Below, piece after piece: positions 22,248 through 29,632 of a stretch of DNA of 33,527 nt. A program made the translations under genes and the position numbers. The notes under the pieces are model-generated. The model did no database searches, was not told the origin of the DNA, and saw only the letters and a program-made list of their open reading frames with translations. Where the stretch lies: positions 72,993 to 106,519 of the forward strand of contig NZ_RKLV01000007.1 of NCBI RefSeq assembly GCF_026242195.1, read 5' to 3'. The number at the start of each line of letters is the position of its first letter. Within the stretch, counting starts at the first letter, position 1. This stretch comes from Halorutilus salinus. Its GTDB lineage: Archaea; Halobacteriota; Halobacteria; Halobacteriales; Halorutilaceae.

Positions 22248-23693
22248 TTAACCGCAGTCGTGTCTCACGACGCGGTAGCTTCGCTCCTCGTCAGCCCCGT
22301 TGAGAACGACCTCGCGCTCCGTATGCCATACCTCAACGTCGGCGTCGCCGTGTCCTTTTCCCGACGACCGACAGAGACTGTCCGCAAACGCATGCTGTCT
22401 CATCTCCGACGCGTCGTCGATACCGTTCAGGTAACGGTACCATAACGTCGACGGATACGCGTCGGCTGTACGTCGCGGAGCATACCGAACCGAGCCGTCC
22501 GTTTCAGCAACCGTGTCGGGGAAGACGTACGTACCGTCACCGTCCGCGGGTTCGACAGACGCTGTATACCATCCGTACGTACCCTCAGGCGTCGGCGAGT
22601 ACATCTTCCACGCGTACTCGCCGGGGTCAACACCGCCCGCGTCGGGTGCGTCGACGTATCCGAGCGCCGCACCCTGCCAGAACAGAACCGCCGAGACGAC
22701 GGTAACCGCGACGACGGTACCGGCGCGTACCCGAAGAAGTGAACCCGACGTGACGGTACGGACGCGTGAAACGGCGTGTAACCGGCGCGGGGGTAGGGAC
22801 GCGACACCGTCCGACGGAAGCTGTTTCTCGACACGATCCCAGAAGACGGGTGGCAGGAAAAGAACGAGTGCAGAGATGACGACGACGGGGAAGACGCCGA
22901 GACGGAGCGTTAGAGCCATCACTGTATGTGCGACGATGAAGGAGAGCGCGAACGCGGCGCGGAGCCATCCGGTGAGAGCGACGAGGAGGAAGGAGACCGT
23001 GAGCATCGCAACCCAGACCCAGTTTACGGCTTCGAGCACGAAGGGAAACTGAGCGAGGTAAGGTCCGGCGAGGACTGTCACGGTTTCGAGACCGAAGACG
23101 CGTCTGACGGCTTCGCCGCTCATCCAGGGTTCGCCGCGGTACCGCAGGACGGCGTTCGAAGAGTAGATTACGAGGATAAACAGGAGGGGGGCGACGGTGG
23201 GTGCGCTCAGCACGGAGCCGGGCGCCTCGTCGTCACGTCCGACTGCGTCGACAGACCACCGCGCTCCGAGGGGTGTAAAGACGGAAAGGAGAAGAAGGAC
23301 GGCGAGCATCGTATCGCCGCCGTTGAGAACGAACGGGTTGCGCGCGTACATCGAGACGTGAAGCACCAGCGCAACGGACGCCGCTGTCCGTGAACGGAGA
23401 CCGACGAGCAAGGCGAGCGCGGAGACAGCCGATACGGAGACAAGAACGATCTGCACCCAGACCGCGCCTGACAGACCGTGTAACGACAGACGCGCGAGCG
23501 ACGGAAACAGTTGAGCGAGCACGTCGCGCGGAAGGACGCCCGCGTCGGTGTAGAAGACGCCGAGACCGCGTGCGCGCATCGAGAGATCCGCAAGAAGCGA
23601 CAGTCCGAGCGTAACACGGAAGACGGCGACCGCGCGCGTGTCGACGGCAAGGCGTCGGCGTACGGCGTCGCGCACCGTCTCTGCGTCCATCAT
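22248..23693 (-). CDS. HTTM-domain membrane protein (gamma-carboxylase-like)
   Basis: The 481-residue protein has about eight to nine membrane helices and resembles the HTTM (horizontally transferred transmembrane) family related to vitamin K-dependent gamma-glutamyl carboxylase. Visible motifs include FRVTLGLSLLADL near the N-terminus, YARNPFVLNGGDTMLAVLLLLSVF (about 120-143) and the Trp/Tyr-rich extracytoplasmic C-terminal domain (WKMYSPTPEGTYGWYTASV). Archaeal members have no proven function; carboxylase activity should not be assumed. Two consecutive ATG codons (23693 and 23690) are possible starts, and the TATA box fits either. Confidence 0.83.
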   Translation of the reverse strand: MMDAETVRDAVRRRLAVDTRAVAVFRVTLGLSLLADLSMRARGLGVFYTDAGVLPRDVLAQLFPSLARLSLHGLSGAVWVQIVLVSVSAVSALALLVGLRSRTAASVALVLHVSMYARNPFVLNGGDTMLAVLLLLSVFTPLGARWSVDAVGRDDEAPGSVLSAPTVAPLLFILVIYSSNAVLRYRGEPWMSGEAVRRVFGLETVTVLAGPYLAQFPFVLEAVNWVWVAMLTVSFLLVALTGWLRAAFALSFIVAHTVMALTLRLGVFPVVVISALVLFLPPVFWDRVEKQLPSDGVASLPPRRLHAVSRVRTVTSGSLLRVRAGTVVAVTVVSAVLFWQGAALGYVDAPDAGGVDPGEYAWKMYSPTPEGTYGWYTASVEPADGDGTYVFPDTVAETDGSVRYAPRRTADAYPSTLWYRYLNGIDDASEMRQHAFADSLCRSSGKGHGDADVEVWHTEREVVLNGADEERSYRVVRHDCG

Positions 23694-23713
23694 GCTCAGA
23701 AAGGCGACGCGCC

Positions 23714-23721
23714 GAATATTT
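23714..23721 (-). promoter_or_regulatory. TATA box of the HTTM gene
   Basis: The minus strand reads AAATATTC, centred about 25 bases before the first ATG. It is a strong AT island in GC-rich DNA. The divergent glycosylase gene has only a weak T-rich stretch near its own -27 position. Confidence 0.58.
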
Positions 23722-23762
23722 CTTTCCGTCCTTCTTTTGCTCCTGCGCGCCGAAACACATAC

Positions 23763-24341
23763 ATGGATCCCTACGACAGCCTACGCGCCGACGAAACAAT
23801 GGCGTCGCTCGTCGACGGTTTCGGACGTATCGAGGTCGAACCCGCCGACGACGGCGAGGAGTTCCGTGGACTCGTCGTCTCGCTCACCAACCAAGCCGTA
23901 AGCACCGAGTCCGCACGCGCCGTACGGTCGCGCCTTTTCGAGACGCTCGGCGACGTGACGCCCGAATCGGTTCTCGAAACCGCGCCCGAAGAACTCGCGT
24001 CGTCGGGAATAGGAGAAACGAAGGCTGGATACGTACGTGAGACGGCGCGCGCCTTCCGCGACGGCGACTACGGACGCGGTGCGTTCGACGACGCGACGGA
24101 CGACGAGGTTCGTGACGCGCTAACCGAGATACGCGGTATCGGAGACTGGACGGCGAATATGTACCTCATCTTCGTACTCGGACGCGACGACGTTCTGCCT
24201 CTCGGCGACCTTGCGGTACGGCGCGGTATCGAAGGTCTGTACGGCGTCGAGACGCGCGACGGGATGCGCGAGGTCGCGGAGAACTGGAAGCCGTACAGGA
24301 GCTACGGAACGCGGTACGTCTGGGCTTGGTACGAGGCGTAG
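23763..24341 (+). CDS. DNA-3-methyladenine glycosylase, AlkA-like HhH-GPD family
   Basis: The 192-residue protein is a helix-hairpin-helix DNA glycosylase that removes alkylated bases by cleaving the N-glycosidic bond. The helix-hairpin-helix motif is EIRGIGDWTANMYL (122-135) and the catalytic aspartate is Asp149 in PLGDLAVRRG. The N-terminal LTNQAVSTESARAV matches the usual QQ(V/I)S helix. I chose ATG 23763 because the frame upstream is antisense to the HTTM gene and shows no homology; the chosen start gives a single compact domain. It lies tail to tail with the endonuclease IV gene, whose product acts on the abasic sites that a glycosylase leaves. Confidence 0.9.
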   Translation: MDPYDSLRADETMASLVDGFGRIEVEPADDGEEFRGLVVSLTNQAVSTESARAVRSRLFETLGDVTPESVLETAPEELASSGIGETKAGYVRETARAFRDGDYGRGAFDDATDDEVRDALTEIRGIGDWTANMYLIFVLGRDDVLPLGDLAVRRGIEGLYGVETRDGMREVAENWKPYRSYGTRYVWAWYEA

Positions 24342-24350
24342 AGTCCGATC

Positions 24351-25430
24351 CTATATCTTGTACTCGCCTTTGTTCTCCGGCTCCGAAACGAACTCCCAGT
24401 GTCCGCACAGTTCGTTCCATCTCTCCTCAACCGAGCCTTCCTCGCTCTCCCTGAGCAGTTCCACGAGTTCTTCCGGCTTTGCATCGACCCCCTCGTACTC
24501 CTGTATAGCGCCTACCGCCTTCTCAGCCACCAAGCTAGCGGTTCCTTCGGAACAGCCGAACCCATCGCGTATCTCGGCGGCGTAGTCCTCTTCCGACGGG
24601 TCTCGTACCAGAGACCGCACGCGTTCGATGTTCTCCTCGTAACTCTTTCCATCGGACGTAGGCGTCTCTAATACCATAGGCAGTTCCTCAAACTCGTCTG
24701 CGTTGACGACGTTACGGAAGCCCTCGTCGCTTATCTCTCCCTCGCCTATATGCTCGTGGTTGTCCTTCTCGCTACCGAGCGGATCCTTAGAGTCGTTGAG
24801 ATGGAGGAGTTCGACGTGTTCGAGACCGAGTTCGGCGTCGAGTTCTTCGAGCACACCGTCGAAGCCGTCTGCGAGGTCGTACCCACCAGCGTGCGCGTGG
24901 CACGTGTCGATACAGACGCCGAGGTCGTCGTTGGGTGTCTCCGTCCTGTCGAGCATCTCGCGTAACTGGGAGAACTTCTTTCCGAGCGTCGTCCCCTTCC
25001 CCGCGGTGTTCTCGAAGAGAAGCGTCGTCCCGTCGGGTATTTCGAGCGCGTCGACGCCGTCGGCGATACGGTCAAGTCCGCTCTCGACACCCGAACCCGT
25101 GTGCGCTCCGGGATGGAAGACGACGTACTCGGCACCCAGTGCGTGCGCGGCGTAGAGTTCCTGCTGAAGACAGTCGACGGAGTCCTCCATAAGGTCGTCC
25201 TTGGGTGTAGCGAGGTTGACGAGGTAGGTCGAATGTACGGCGTACGGCGACTGTCCCGCCTCGGCGCGCGCCTCACGGAAAGCCTCCACATCTTCGTCGT
25301 CGTACTCGGCGACGCTCCACGTACGCGGCGAACCCGCGAATATCTGACCGCAGTTACCGCCTACGTCCTCCTCGCGCTCTATCGCCTTCTCCACGCCGCC
25401 TGAGACGGATACGTGCGCTCCTATACGCAT
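24351..25430 (-). CDS. nfo: Endonuclease IV (AP endonuclease) with C-terminal extension
   Basis: The 359-residue protein incises DNA 5' to abasic sites. All nine metal ligands expected from E. coli Nfo are in place: His66, His106, Glu140, Asp175, His178, His210, Asp223, His225 and Glu255. The TIM-barrel ends near residue 276, the normal family length. The remaining 83 residues (277-359) form an extra, mostly helical and acidic domain. It starts EEDYAAEIRDGFGCSEGTASL and ends in a tryptophan-containing segment around LCGHWEFVSEP. I do not recognise this domain. A weak TATA-like element (25452-25460) lies about 26 bases before the ATG. The neighbouring glycosylase suggests a base-excision-repair pair. 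Confidence 0.92.
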   Translation of the reverse strand: MRIGAHVSVSGGVEKAIEREEDVGGNCGQIFAGSPRTWSVAEYDDEDVEAFREARAEAGQSPYAVHSTYLVNLATPKDDLMEDSVDCLQQELYAAHALGAEYVVFHPGAHTGSGVESGLDRIADGVDALEIPDGTTLLFENTAGKGTTLGKKFSQLREMLDRTETPNDDLGVCIDTCHAHAGGYDLADGFDGVLEELDAELGLEHVELLHLNDSKDPLGSEKDNHEHIGEGEISDEGFRNVVNADEFEELPMVLETPTSDGKSYEENIERVRSLVRDPSEEDYAAEIRDGFGCSEGTASLVAEKAVGAIQEYEGVDAKPEELVELLRESEEGSVEERWNELCGHWEFVSEPENKGEYKI

Positions 25431-25484
25431 ACACCGACTTGGTGCGACCCCCGCAAAACGCGTTCGGTATGGTGCGCGACGCTC

Positions 25485-26282
25485 TCAGTCAGCCGGCTCC
25501 TCGGACGCAAGAGGGGCGCGGGTCGTCGTTGTCGACCCTCCTTCGTCGTTGTAGGAGACGACTGCCTTCAGGAACTCGTGACGTTCAAACCCGGGCCAGT
25601 ACGAGTCACAGAAGTAGACCTGTGCCTCCGCGCCGCGCGCCTGCCAAGGAAGGAAGTTCGACGTGCGCCGTTCACCGCCCGTACGTACAAAAAGATCGAC
25701 CTCCGACCGTAGACGTAGACGTGACTCAACCGTTGATGAGCCGATGGATTCGGGCGAAACGATACCGTCCTCCACGTCACGCCCGAGACGACGCGCCGCC
25801 TCTACGATCTCCTCGCGTCCCCCGTAAGCCAGAGCGATGTTTATCCTCCGCGCGTCGTATCCCCGTGTCTCCTCCTCGACGTGGGAGACGGCTTCACGCA
25901 CGCGTTCGGGAAGACGCTCTATATCACCGATACCGCGCACACGGACGTTTCTCTCGTGAACCTCGTCGCTCTCGGCGAGTTCGTTAAGCTTCTCGGCGAT
26001 TATATCGAAAAGACGTTCGAGTTCGTCCCCGTCACGCCCGAAGTTCTCGGTTGAGAAGGCGTAAAGCGTCAGCTCCTCGATCCCGGCTTCGTACGCCCAG
26101 TCGAGAACCCGTTCTGTCTTTTGGGCACCCTCCGAGTGACCCTCCTCGGGTTCGTCTCCCTTGGTACGCGCGTACCGTCTGTTTCCGTCCTGCACGACCG
26201 CAAGATGACGCGGTACTTCGGTCGACGAAAGCTTCCGCTCCAGATAGGCTTCGTAGACGCCGAGCGCGATGTCCTTCAGCAT
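25485..26282 (-). CDS. uppS: cis-Polyprenyl (undecaprenyl-type) diphosphate synthase
   Basis: The 265-residue Z-prenyltransferase builds long-chain cis-polyprenyl diphosphate, the precursor of the archaeal lipid carrier used in N-glycosylation. Motifs appear in order: AVVQDGNRRYA (28-38) with the catalytic Asp32, GHSEGAQK (48-55), LYAFSTENF (73-81), ALAYGGREEI, LFVRTGGERRTSNFLPWQ and YWPGF. The N-terminal 25 residues form a basic amphipathic helix as in other archaeal homologues. Tail residues after about 245 are Ser/Thr-rich. The gene follows the 35-residue small ORF by 50 bases; an AT-rich element at 26311-26318 could be its own promoter. Confidence 0.92.
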   Translation of the reverse strand: MLKDIALGVYEAYLERKLSSTEVPRHLAVVQDGNRRYARTKGDEPEEGHSEGAQKTERVLDWAYEAGIEELTLYAFSTENFGRDGDELERLFDIIAEKLNELAESDEVHERNVRVRGIGDIERLPERVREAVSHVEEETRGYDARRINIALAYGGREEIVEAARRLGRDVEDGIVSPESIGSSTVESRLRLRSEVDLFVRTGGERRTSNFLPWQARGAEAQVYFCDSYWPGFERHEFLKAVVSYNDEGGSTTTTRAPLASEEPAD

Positions 26283-26332
26283 CCGACTTGTCCATCATAC
26301 CTACGTCTGTGTATTCAACGTAACGAAACGAG

Positions 26333-26440
26333 TCAGTCCTGTGTGTCTTCCTCGTCGTCGTCGGAGTACGTCTCTATTATCTCGGCAAGCGACTCGGGAT
26401 CCTCGTTCTTCTCCTTCTTCGTAACGGCTACTGAGTTCAT
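26333..26440 (-). CDS. Small acidic protein, 35 residues, unknown function
   Basis: This short reading frame begins at ATG 26440 and ends at TGA 26333-26335. The peptide has a basic stretch (TKKEKNE), a short helix (ESLAEIIETYS) and a very acidic tail (DDDEEDTQD). Codon use resembles the neighbouring genes. A TATA box centred 29 bases upstream would place the transcript start at the ATG. It lies in front of uppS on the same strand, and nothing else explains the 26283-26570 gap. I do not recognise the family. It could be a small regulatory or ribosome-associated protein, or an upstream ORF that modulates uppS. Confidence 0.55.
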   Translation of the reverse strand: MNSVAVTKKEKNEDPESLAEIIETYSDDDEEDTQD

Positions 26441-26465
26441 AATTAGCAAAGAATTATCATGAAGC

Positions 26466-26473
26466 CATATAAC
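26466..26473 (-). promoter_or_regulatory. TATA box of the small ORF (possibly also uppS)
   Basis: The minus strand reads GTTATATG, centred about 29 bases before ATG 26440. It is the clearest AT island in this gap. Confidence 0.55.
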
Positions 26474-26540
26474 GTTTCCGCAGAGCCGTCGGAACGGTCG
26501 TACGGATGGATCGCCGACTCAGACGGTTCACGAACGCCAC

Positions 26541-26548
26541 GGATAAGA
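26541..26548 (+). promoter_or_regulatory. TATA-like box of the unknown gene upstream of pabC
   Basis: GGATAAGA is centred about 26 bases before ATG 26571, which predicts leaderless transcription of the two-gene pabC operon. Confidence 0.5.
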
Positions 26549-26570
26549 ACCACGGTGCCTTCCACACGAC

Positions 26571-26969
26571 ATGGAGAGCTATACTTTGAGACGTGCCGAC
26601 GACGAGACGGCGCAGAAGGTCGCAACCGTCGTCGTCGAGAGGTTCGACATCGAAGCCGTCCGTATACGTGGACTCGCGGAAGCCGTACGTGCCTCAGGCG
26701 ATGAAGATGTCGTCCCCGACGGTGCGACGGGGTACTTCGAGGAGGAGATCGACGGCGAGGATGTCGACTCCGTGGTCGATGCGCTCGGTTCGCTCACGCG
26801 CGTCGTTATCTACGCCGACTCCCCCGTCTTCGCTTGGTTTGAGGACGGGAAGGTGCGTTTCCGCGGCGACGAAGAGGTCTTAGACGCGGTTGACGAAGAG
26901 GGCGTATCGGCTTCGGTTGCGTCCGAAACCCCCGAATCGGTCGTGGAAGAGATGACGGACGACGGATGA
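26571..26969 (+). CDS. Conserved-looking protein of unknown function, 132 residues
   Basis: This soluble acidic protein has no motif I recognise. Predicted order: a beta strand and helix (SYTLRRADDETAQKVATVVVERFD), a middle region with GTGYFEEE-like turns, then the strand pair TRVVIYADSPVFAWFEDGKVRF and an acidic helical tail. The alternating pattern suggests a small alpha/beta domain. The coding frame is supported by a TATA-like box at the right distance and by an ATGA overlap with pabC, which implies translational coupling. A link to folate or amino-acid metabolism is only inferred from that coupling. Confidence 0.75.
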   Translation: MESYTLRRADDETAQKVATVVVERFDIEAVRIRGLAEAVRASGDEDVVPDGATGYFEEEIDGEDVDSVVDALGSLTRVVIYADSPVFAWFEDGKVRFRGDEEVLDAVDEEGVSASVASETPESVVEEMTDDG

Positions 26970-27826
26970 CCACGCGACGCGACGACCTCGGTGAGGAGAC
27001 ACGCGTCCTGGTGGAGGAGGACGGCGAGAGACGCGTCGGAAACGCGGGCGATCTGTCCGTCTCGGCTCTCGACCGTGGACTGCTGTACGGCGACGGTGTC
27101 TTCGAGACGTTACGGTGCTACGGTGGAGCGCCCGCGTTCGTCGAAAGGCACACATCGCGGCTCAACGAGGCGCTCGAAGCCGCGTACTTCGGTATCCGTT
27201 TCGGTGCTTCGGACGTTGAGGACTACGTCGAGGATGTCATAGAGCCGTTTCCGTCGCGCGACCCATACGTACGTCTGACGGTCACGCGCGGCAGACGCGA
27301 CGGCTTGCTCGAACCCACGGAGGGAACGCCGACGGTTGTCGTCCACGCGAAGCCGGTCGACCGACATCGTTACCCATCCGCAACGGTCGAGACGGCGTCG
27401 GAACCGCGTCCCGCCGGTGTCGTCGGGAGCCACAAGACGGCGTGCTACCTCCCCAACGTCGTGGCGCGCGCCGAAACGAGCGCGACGGCGGACGAGGCGT
27501 TGATGCTCGCCGACGGACATGTAAGGTCGGGAACCGTCTCGAACGTCTTTACTGTCCATGACGGCACGGTCGGGACGCCGGAGGCGGGGATCAGAGAAGG
27601 CGTTACGCGCGAGGTCGTGCTCGAAACAGCCGACGAGAAAGGGTACGAGACAGATGTCGGCGAAACGACGGTCGAAGACGCCGACGCCGTCTTTCTGACC
27701 AACACCACGTGGGGCGTCCGTCCTGTCGAGAAAATCGACGGGCGCGCTTACGACGCCGAACATCCTGTCGTTGAGGAACTCGCCGACGCGTATCTGGAAC
27801 GCGCCCTTAGCTCCGCTTCTCTCTGA
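26966..27826 (+). CDS. pabC: Class IV PLP aminotransferase, probable aminodeoxychorismate lyase
   Basis: The 286-residue protein is a fold-type IV PLP enzyme. The pyridoxal lysine is Lys157 in GSHKTACYLPNVVA. Other motifs are DRGLLYGDGVFETLR (36-50) near the N-terminus and SGTVSNVFTVHDG (188-200). Members of the family include aminodeoxychorismate lyase (PabC), branched-chain aminotransferase and D-amino-acid aminotransferase. The SHKTxxYL form favours PabC, which makes p-aminobenzoate for folate. pabA and pabB are not present. The ATG overlaps the unknown gene upstream. The stop lies one base from the stop of the opposing tyrS. Confidence 0.83.
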   Translation: MTTRRDDLGEETRVLVEEDGERRVGNAGDLSVSALDRGLLYGDGVFETLRCYGGAPAFVERHTSRLNEALEAAYFGIRFGASDVEDYVEDVIEPFPSRDPYVRLTVTRGRRDGLLEPTEGTPTVVVHAKPVDRHRYPSATVETASEPRPAGVVGSHKTACYLPNVVARAETSATADEALMLADGHVRSGTVSNVFTVHDGTVGTPEAGIREGVTREVVLETADEKGYETDVGETTVEDADAVFLTNTTWGVRPVEKIDGRAYDAEHPVVEELADAYLERALSSASL

Positions 27827-27827
27827 C

Positions 27828-28790
27828 CTAAATCTTCTCGCGCCCTTCCTCAACGAGACCGTCGACGTAGCCGACGAGCGCCTCCTTGGCGTCCTGCGGA
27901 TGTAGCTCTCCGGAGTCGAGGTCGTTGGCGAGTCCCTCGTACGACATGTACTCAAGGTCGCCGCCGTACTTCTCCGGACGTTCGACGACCACCTTCTCGA
28001 AACGCGGGAAGATATGGTAACGGTAGATCTCGGCGACGGGGTTTCCGTCGGTACCCGGCGGACAGTAAGCGTCGAGTATCTTGTCCCGTATATCCTCGCG
28101 CGAGTCGTCCATCGCCACCGGGTCGCCCTCGCTCGAAGACATCTTGTCGTCCCCGCCTTCGAGAGAGGTCAGTATAGGTGTATGGAGCGCCGTCGGTGCT
28201 TCGTAGCCGATGTCGGGGAGATGGTCGCGTGCGAGCATATGTATCTTACGCTGGTCGATACCCCCGACTGCGAGGTCAATGTCGAGACGCGCTATGTCGA
28301 CCGCCTGCATCAACGGGTACCATATCTGACCGACGTTTGGGTTCTCTTCCTCACGTGCGACCTCAGACATACTCCTGCGTGCCCTGTTGAGAGTGACACG
28401 GACGGCGAGCGACTGAACATCGAGCGTGTAGTCGTCGTCCAACTGGAACTCGCTTCCGAGGACGAACTCCGTCCTGTCCTCGTCGAGACCGAACGCCACG
28501 AAGCCCTCGCGCATACGTTCCGCCGTCTCCTGTATCCCGTCGAAGCTACCCTTTCCGTTGAGGTAGGCGTGTACGTCGGCGAGGAGCACCACGACCTCCA
28601 TACCCGCGTCCTGAAGGTCGATAAGCTTGTTCGCCGTGAGCATATGTCCTATATGCAGTACACCGCTCGGTTCGTATCCGACGTATGCGCGCTTTCCTTG
28701 GGGGTCGTCGGCTATCTCGTGTGCCTCCTCGTCCGTCACTACCTCCTCGGCGTTACGTGTAATAAGCTCGTATCTCTCTTGGGCGTTCAC
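27828..28790 (-). CDS. tyrS: Tyrosyl-tRNA synthetase (archaeal type)
   Basis: The 320-residue class I synthetase charges tRNA-Tyr. The HIGH motif is at 46-49 and KMSSS at 216-220. Tyrosine-pocket motifs include YVGYEPSG (36-43) and YPLMQAVDI (158-166). The size fits the archaeal/eukaryotic-type enzyme without the bacterial S4 domain. The GTG start at 28790 overlaps the GNAT stop as GTGA. It is the last gene of the argH-gatD-GNAT-tyrS run. Confidence 0.95.
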   Translation of the reverse strand: MNAQERYELITRNAEEVVTDEEAHEIADDPQGKRAYVGYEPSGVLHIGHMLTANKLIDLQDAGMEVVVLLADVHAYLNGKGSFDGIQETAERMREGFVAFGLDEDRTEFVLGSEFQLDDDYTLDVQSLAVRVTLNRARRSMSEVAREEENPNVGQIWYPLMQAVDIARLDIDLAVGGIDQRKIHMLARDHLPDIGYEAPTALHTPILTSLEGGDDKMSSSEGDPVAMDDSREDIRDKILDAYCPPGTDGNPVAEIYRYHIFPRFEKVVVERPEKYGGDLEYMSYEGLANDLDSGELHPQDAKEALVGYVDGLVEEGREKI

Positions 28791-29632
28791 TGAATCACCT
28801 TTTCGTAGATATGGTCGTGCCTGTCGAAGTCGTATCCGGCTTGGTCGAAGGCGTCGACCGTCTGATCGTCGGGTACGAATACGACCGCGTCGTGTATCTC
28901 GCGTTCGCGTGCCTCACCTCGTATGTCGAGGGCGAACTGCGAAACGTAACGCGGTTCCGACCAGACGAAGCCGAGAACGAGTTCGGTACGGCGTTCCTCA
29001 CCCGTCTCGTTGATCCGCGTCCCGTCGCAGAGGGCGATACCACGTACCTCACCGTCCTCGACGAAGCCGAGAACCTCGCCTTCGTATCCGTTGACGGAGT
29101 CGGGAACCGACCACATACGCCAGTCGGACGTTGCGTAAAGACCGTCGACGGCTTCGAAGGCTTCGGTGCCGCGCACGACCTCCAACGACTCGTCGAAGTT
29201 GGCGGGTTCGAGCGCCGAGCCGTAAGGGAAGCCGAAGCCGCGTCCGTGTCTCACGGTTGCGGTGCGTCCGAAGCCCACGGATTCAAGGAACGAAACACCG
29301 GCTTCGTTTCCGTCGAAAGCCATACAGCGGACGACGGAGACGCCGCGATCCGCTGTACGTTCGACGACACCGTCTACGAGAGCCGATGCGATGCCCTCGC
29401 GTCTGTAATCCTCGTCGACACGTAGACCTTCAAGCCACGCCTCGTCGTCGCGCGTCACACCGTGTACCGTCCCTACGGGACGTCCGTCCGCGTCTGCGAC
29501 GAGAGTCACGCCCTCATCGAGCCAGTCGTCCCAGGCATCCGGGACGTAGTCCCAGCCGTCCCATGTGGAGTCGGCGAACGCCGTCACGGCGTCGATATCC
29601 TCGGCGCGGGCGTCGCGTACAGTCACGTCCAT
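28787..29632 (-). CDS. GNAT-family N-acetyltransferase
   Basis: The 281-residue protein has an N-terminal GNAT domain (1 to about 130). The acetyl-CoA loop is LRVDEDYRREGIASALVDGV (70-89), and SFLESVGFGR (114-123) is the C-terminal GNAT strand. The second half (about 150-281) may be another, degenerate GNAT-like fold (VEDGEVRGIALCDGT, AFDQAGYDFDRHDHIYEK). I start at ATG 29632 because the 27 residues before it are inside gatD and contain no homology. It overlaps gatD by ten bases and tyrS by four. The substrate is unknown; a protein or amino-acid target is possible. Confidence 0.85.
   Translation of the reverse strand: MDVTVRDARAEDIDAVTAFADSTWDGWDYVPDAWDDWLDEGVTLVADADGRPVGTVHGVTRDDEAWLEGLRVDEDYRREGIASALVDGVVERTADRGVSVVRCMAFDGNEAGVSFLESVGFGRTATVRHGRGFGFPYGSALEPANFDESLEVVRGTEAFEAVDGLYATSDWRMWSVPDSVNGYEGEVLGFVEDGEVRGIALCDGTRINETGEERRTELVLGFVWSEPRYVSQFALDIRGEAREREIHDAVVFVPDDQTVDAFDQAGYDFDRHDHIYEKVIQ

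Noticed and set aside
22926..23393. Plus-strand frame inside the HTTM gene
   Set aside because: Composition is a low-complexity mirror of the membrane protein, with no promoter.
22248..23693. Vitamin K-dependent gamma-glutamyl carboxylase
   Set aside because: Only the membrane-domain resemblance is visible; archaeal HTTM proteins have no proven carboxylase activity.
28014..28793. 259-codon frame antisense to tyrS
   Set aside because: Complete synthetase motifs lie on the other strand; this frame has none.
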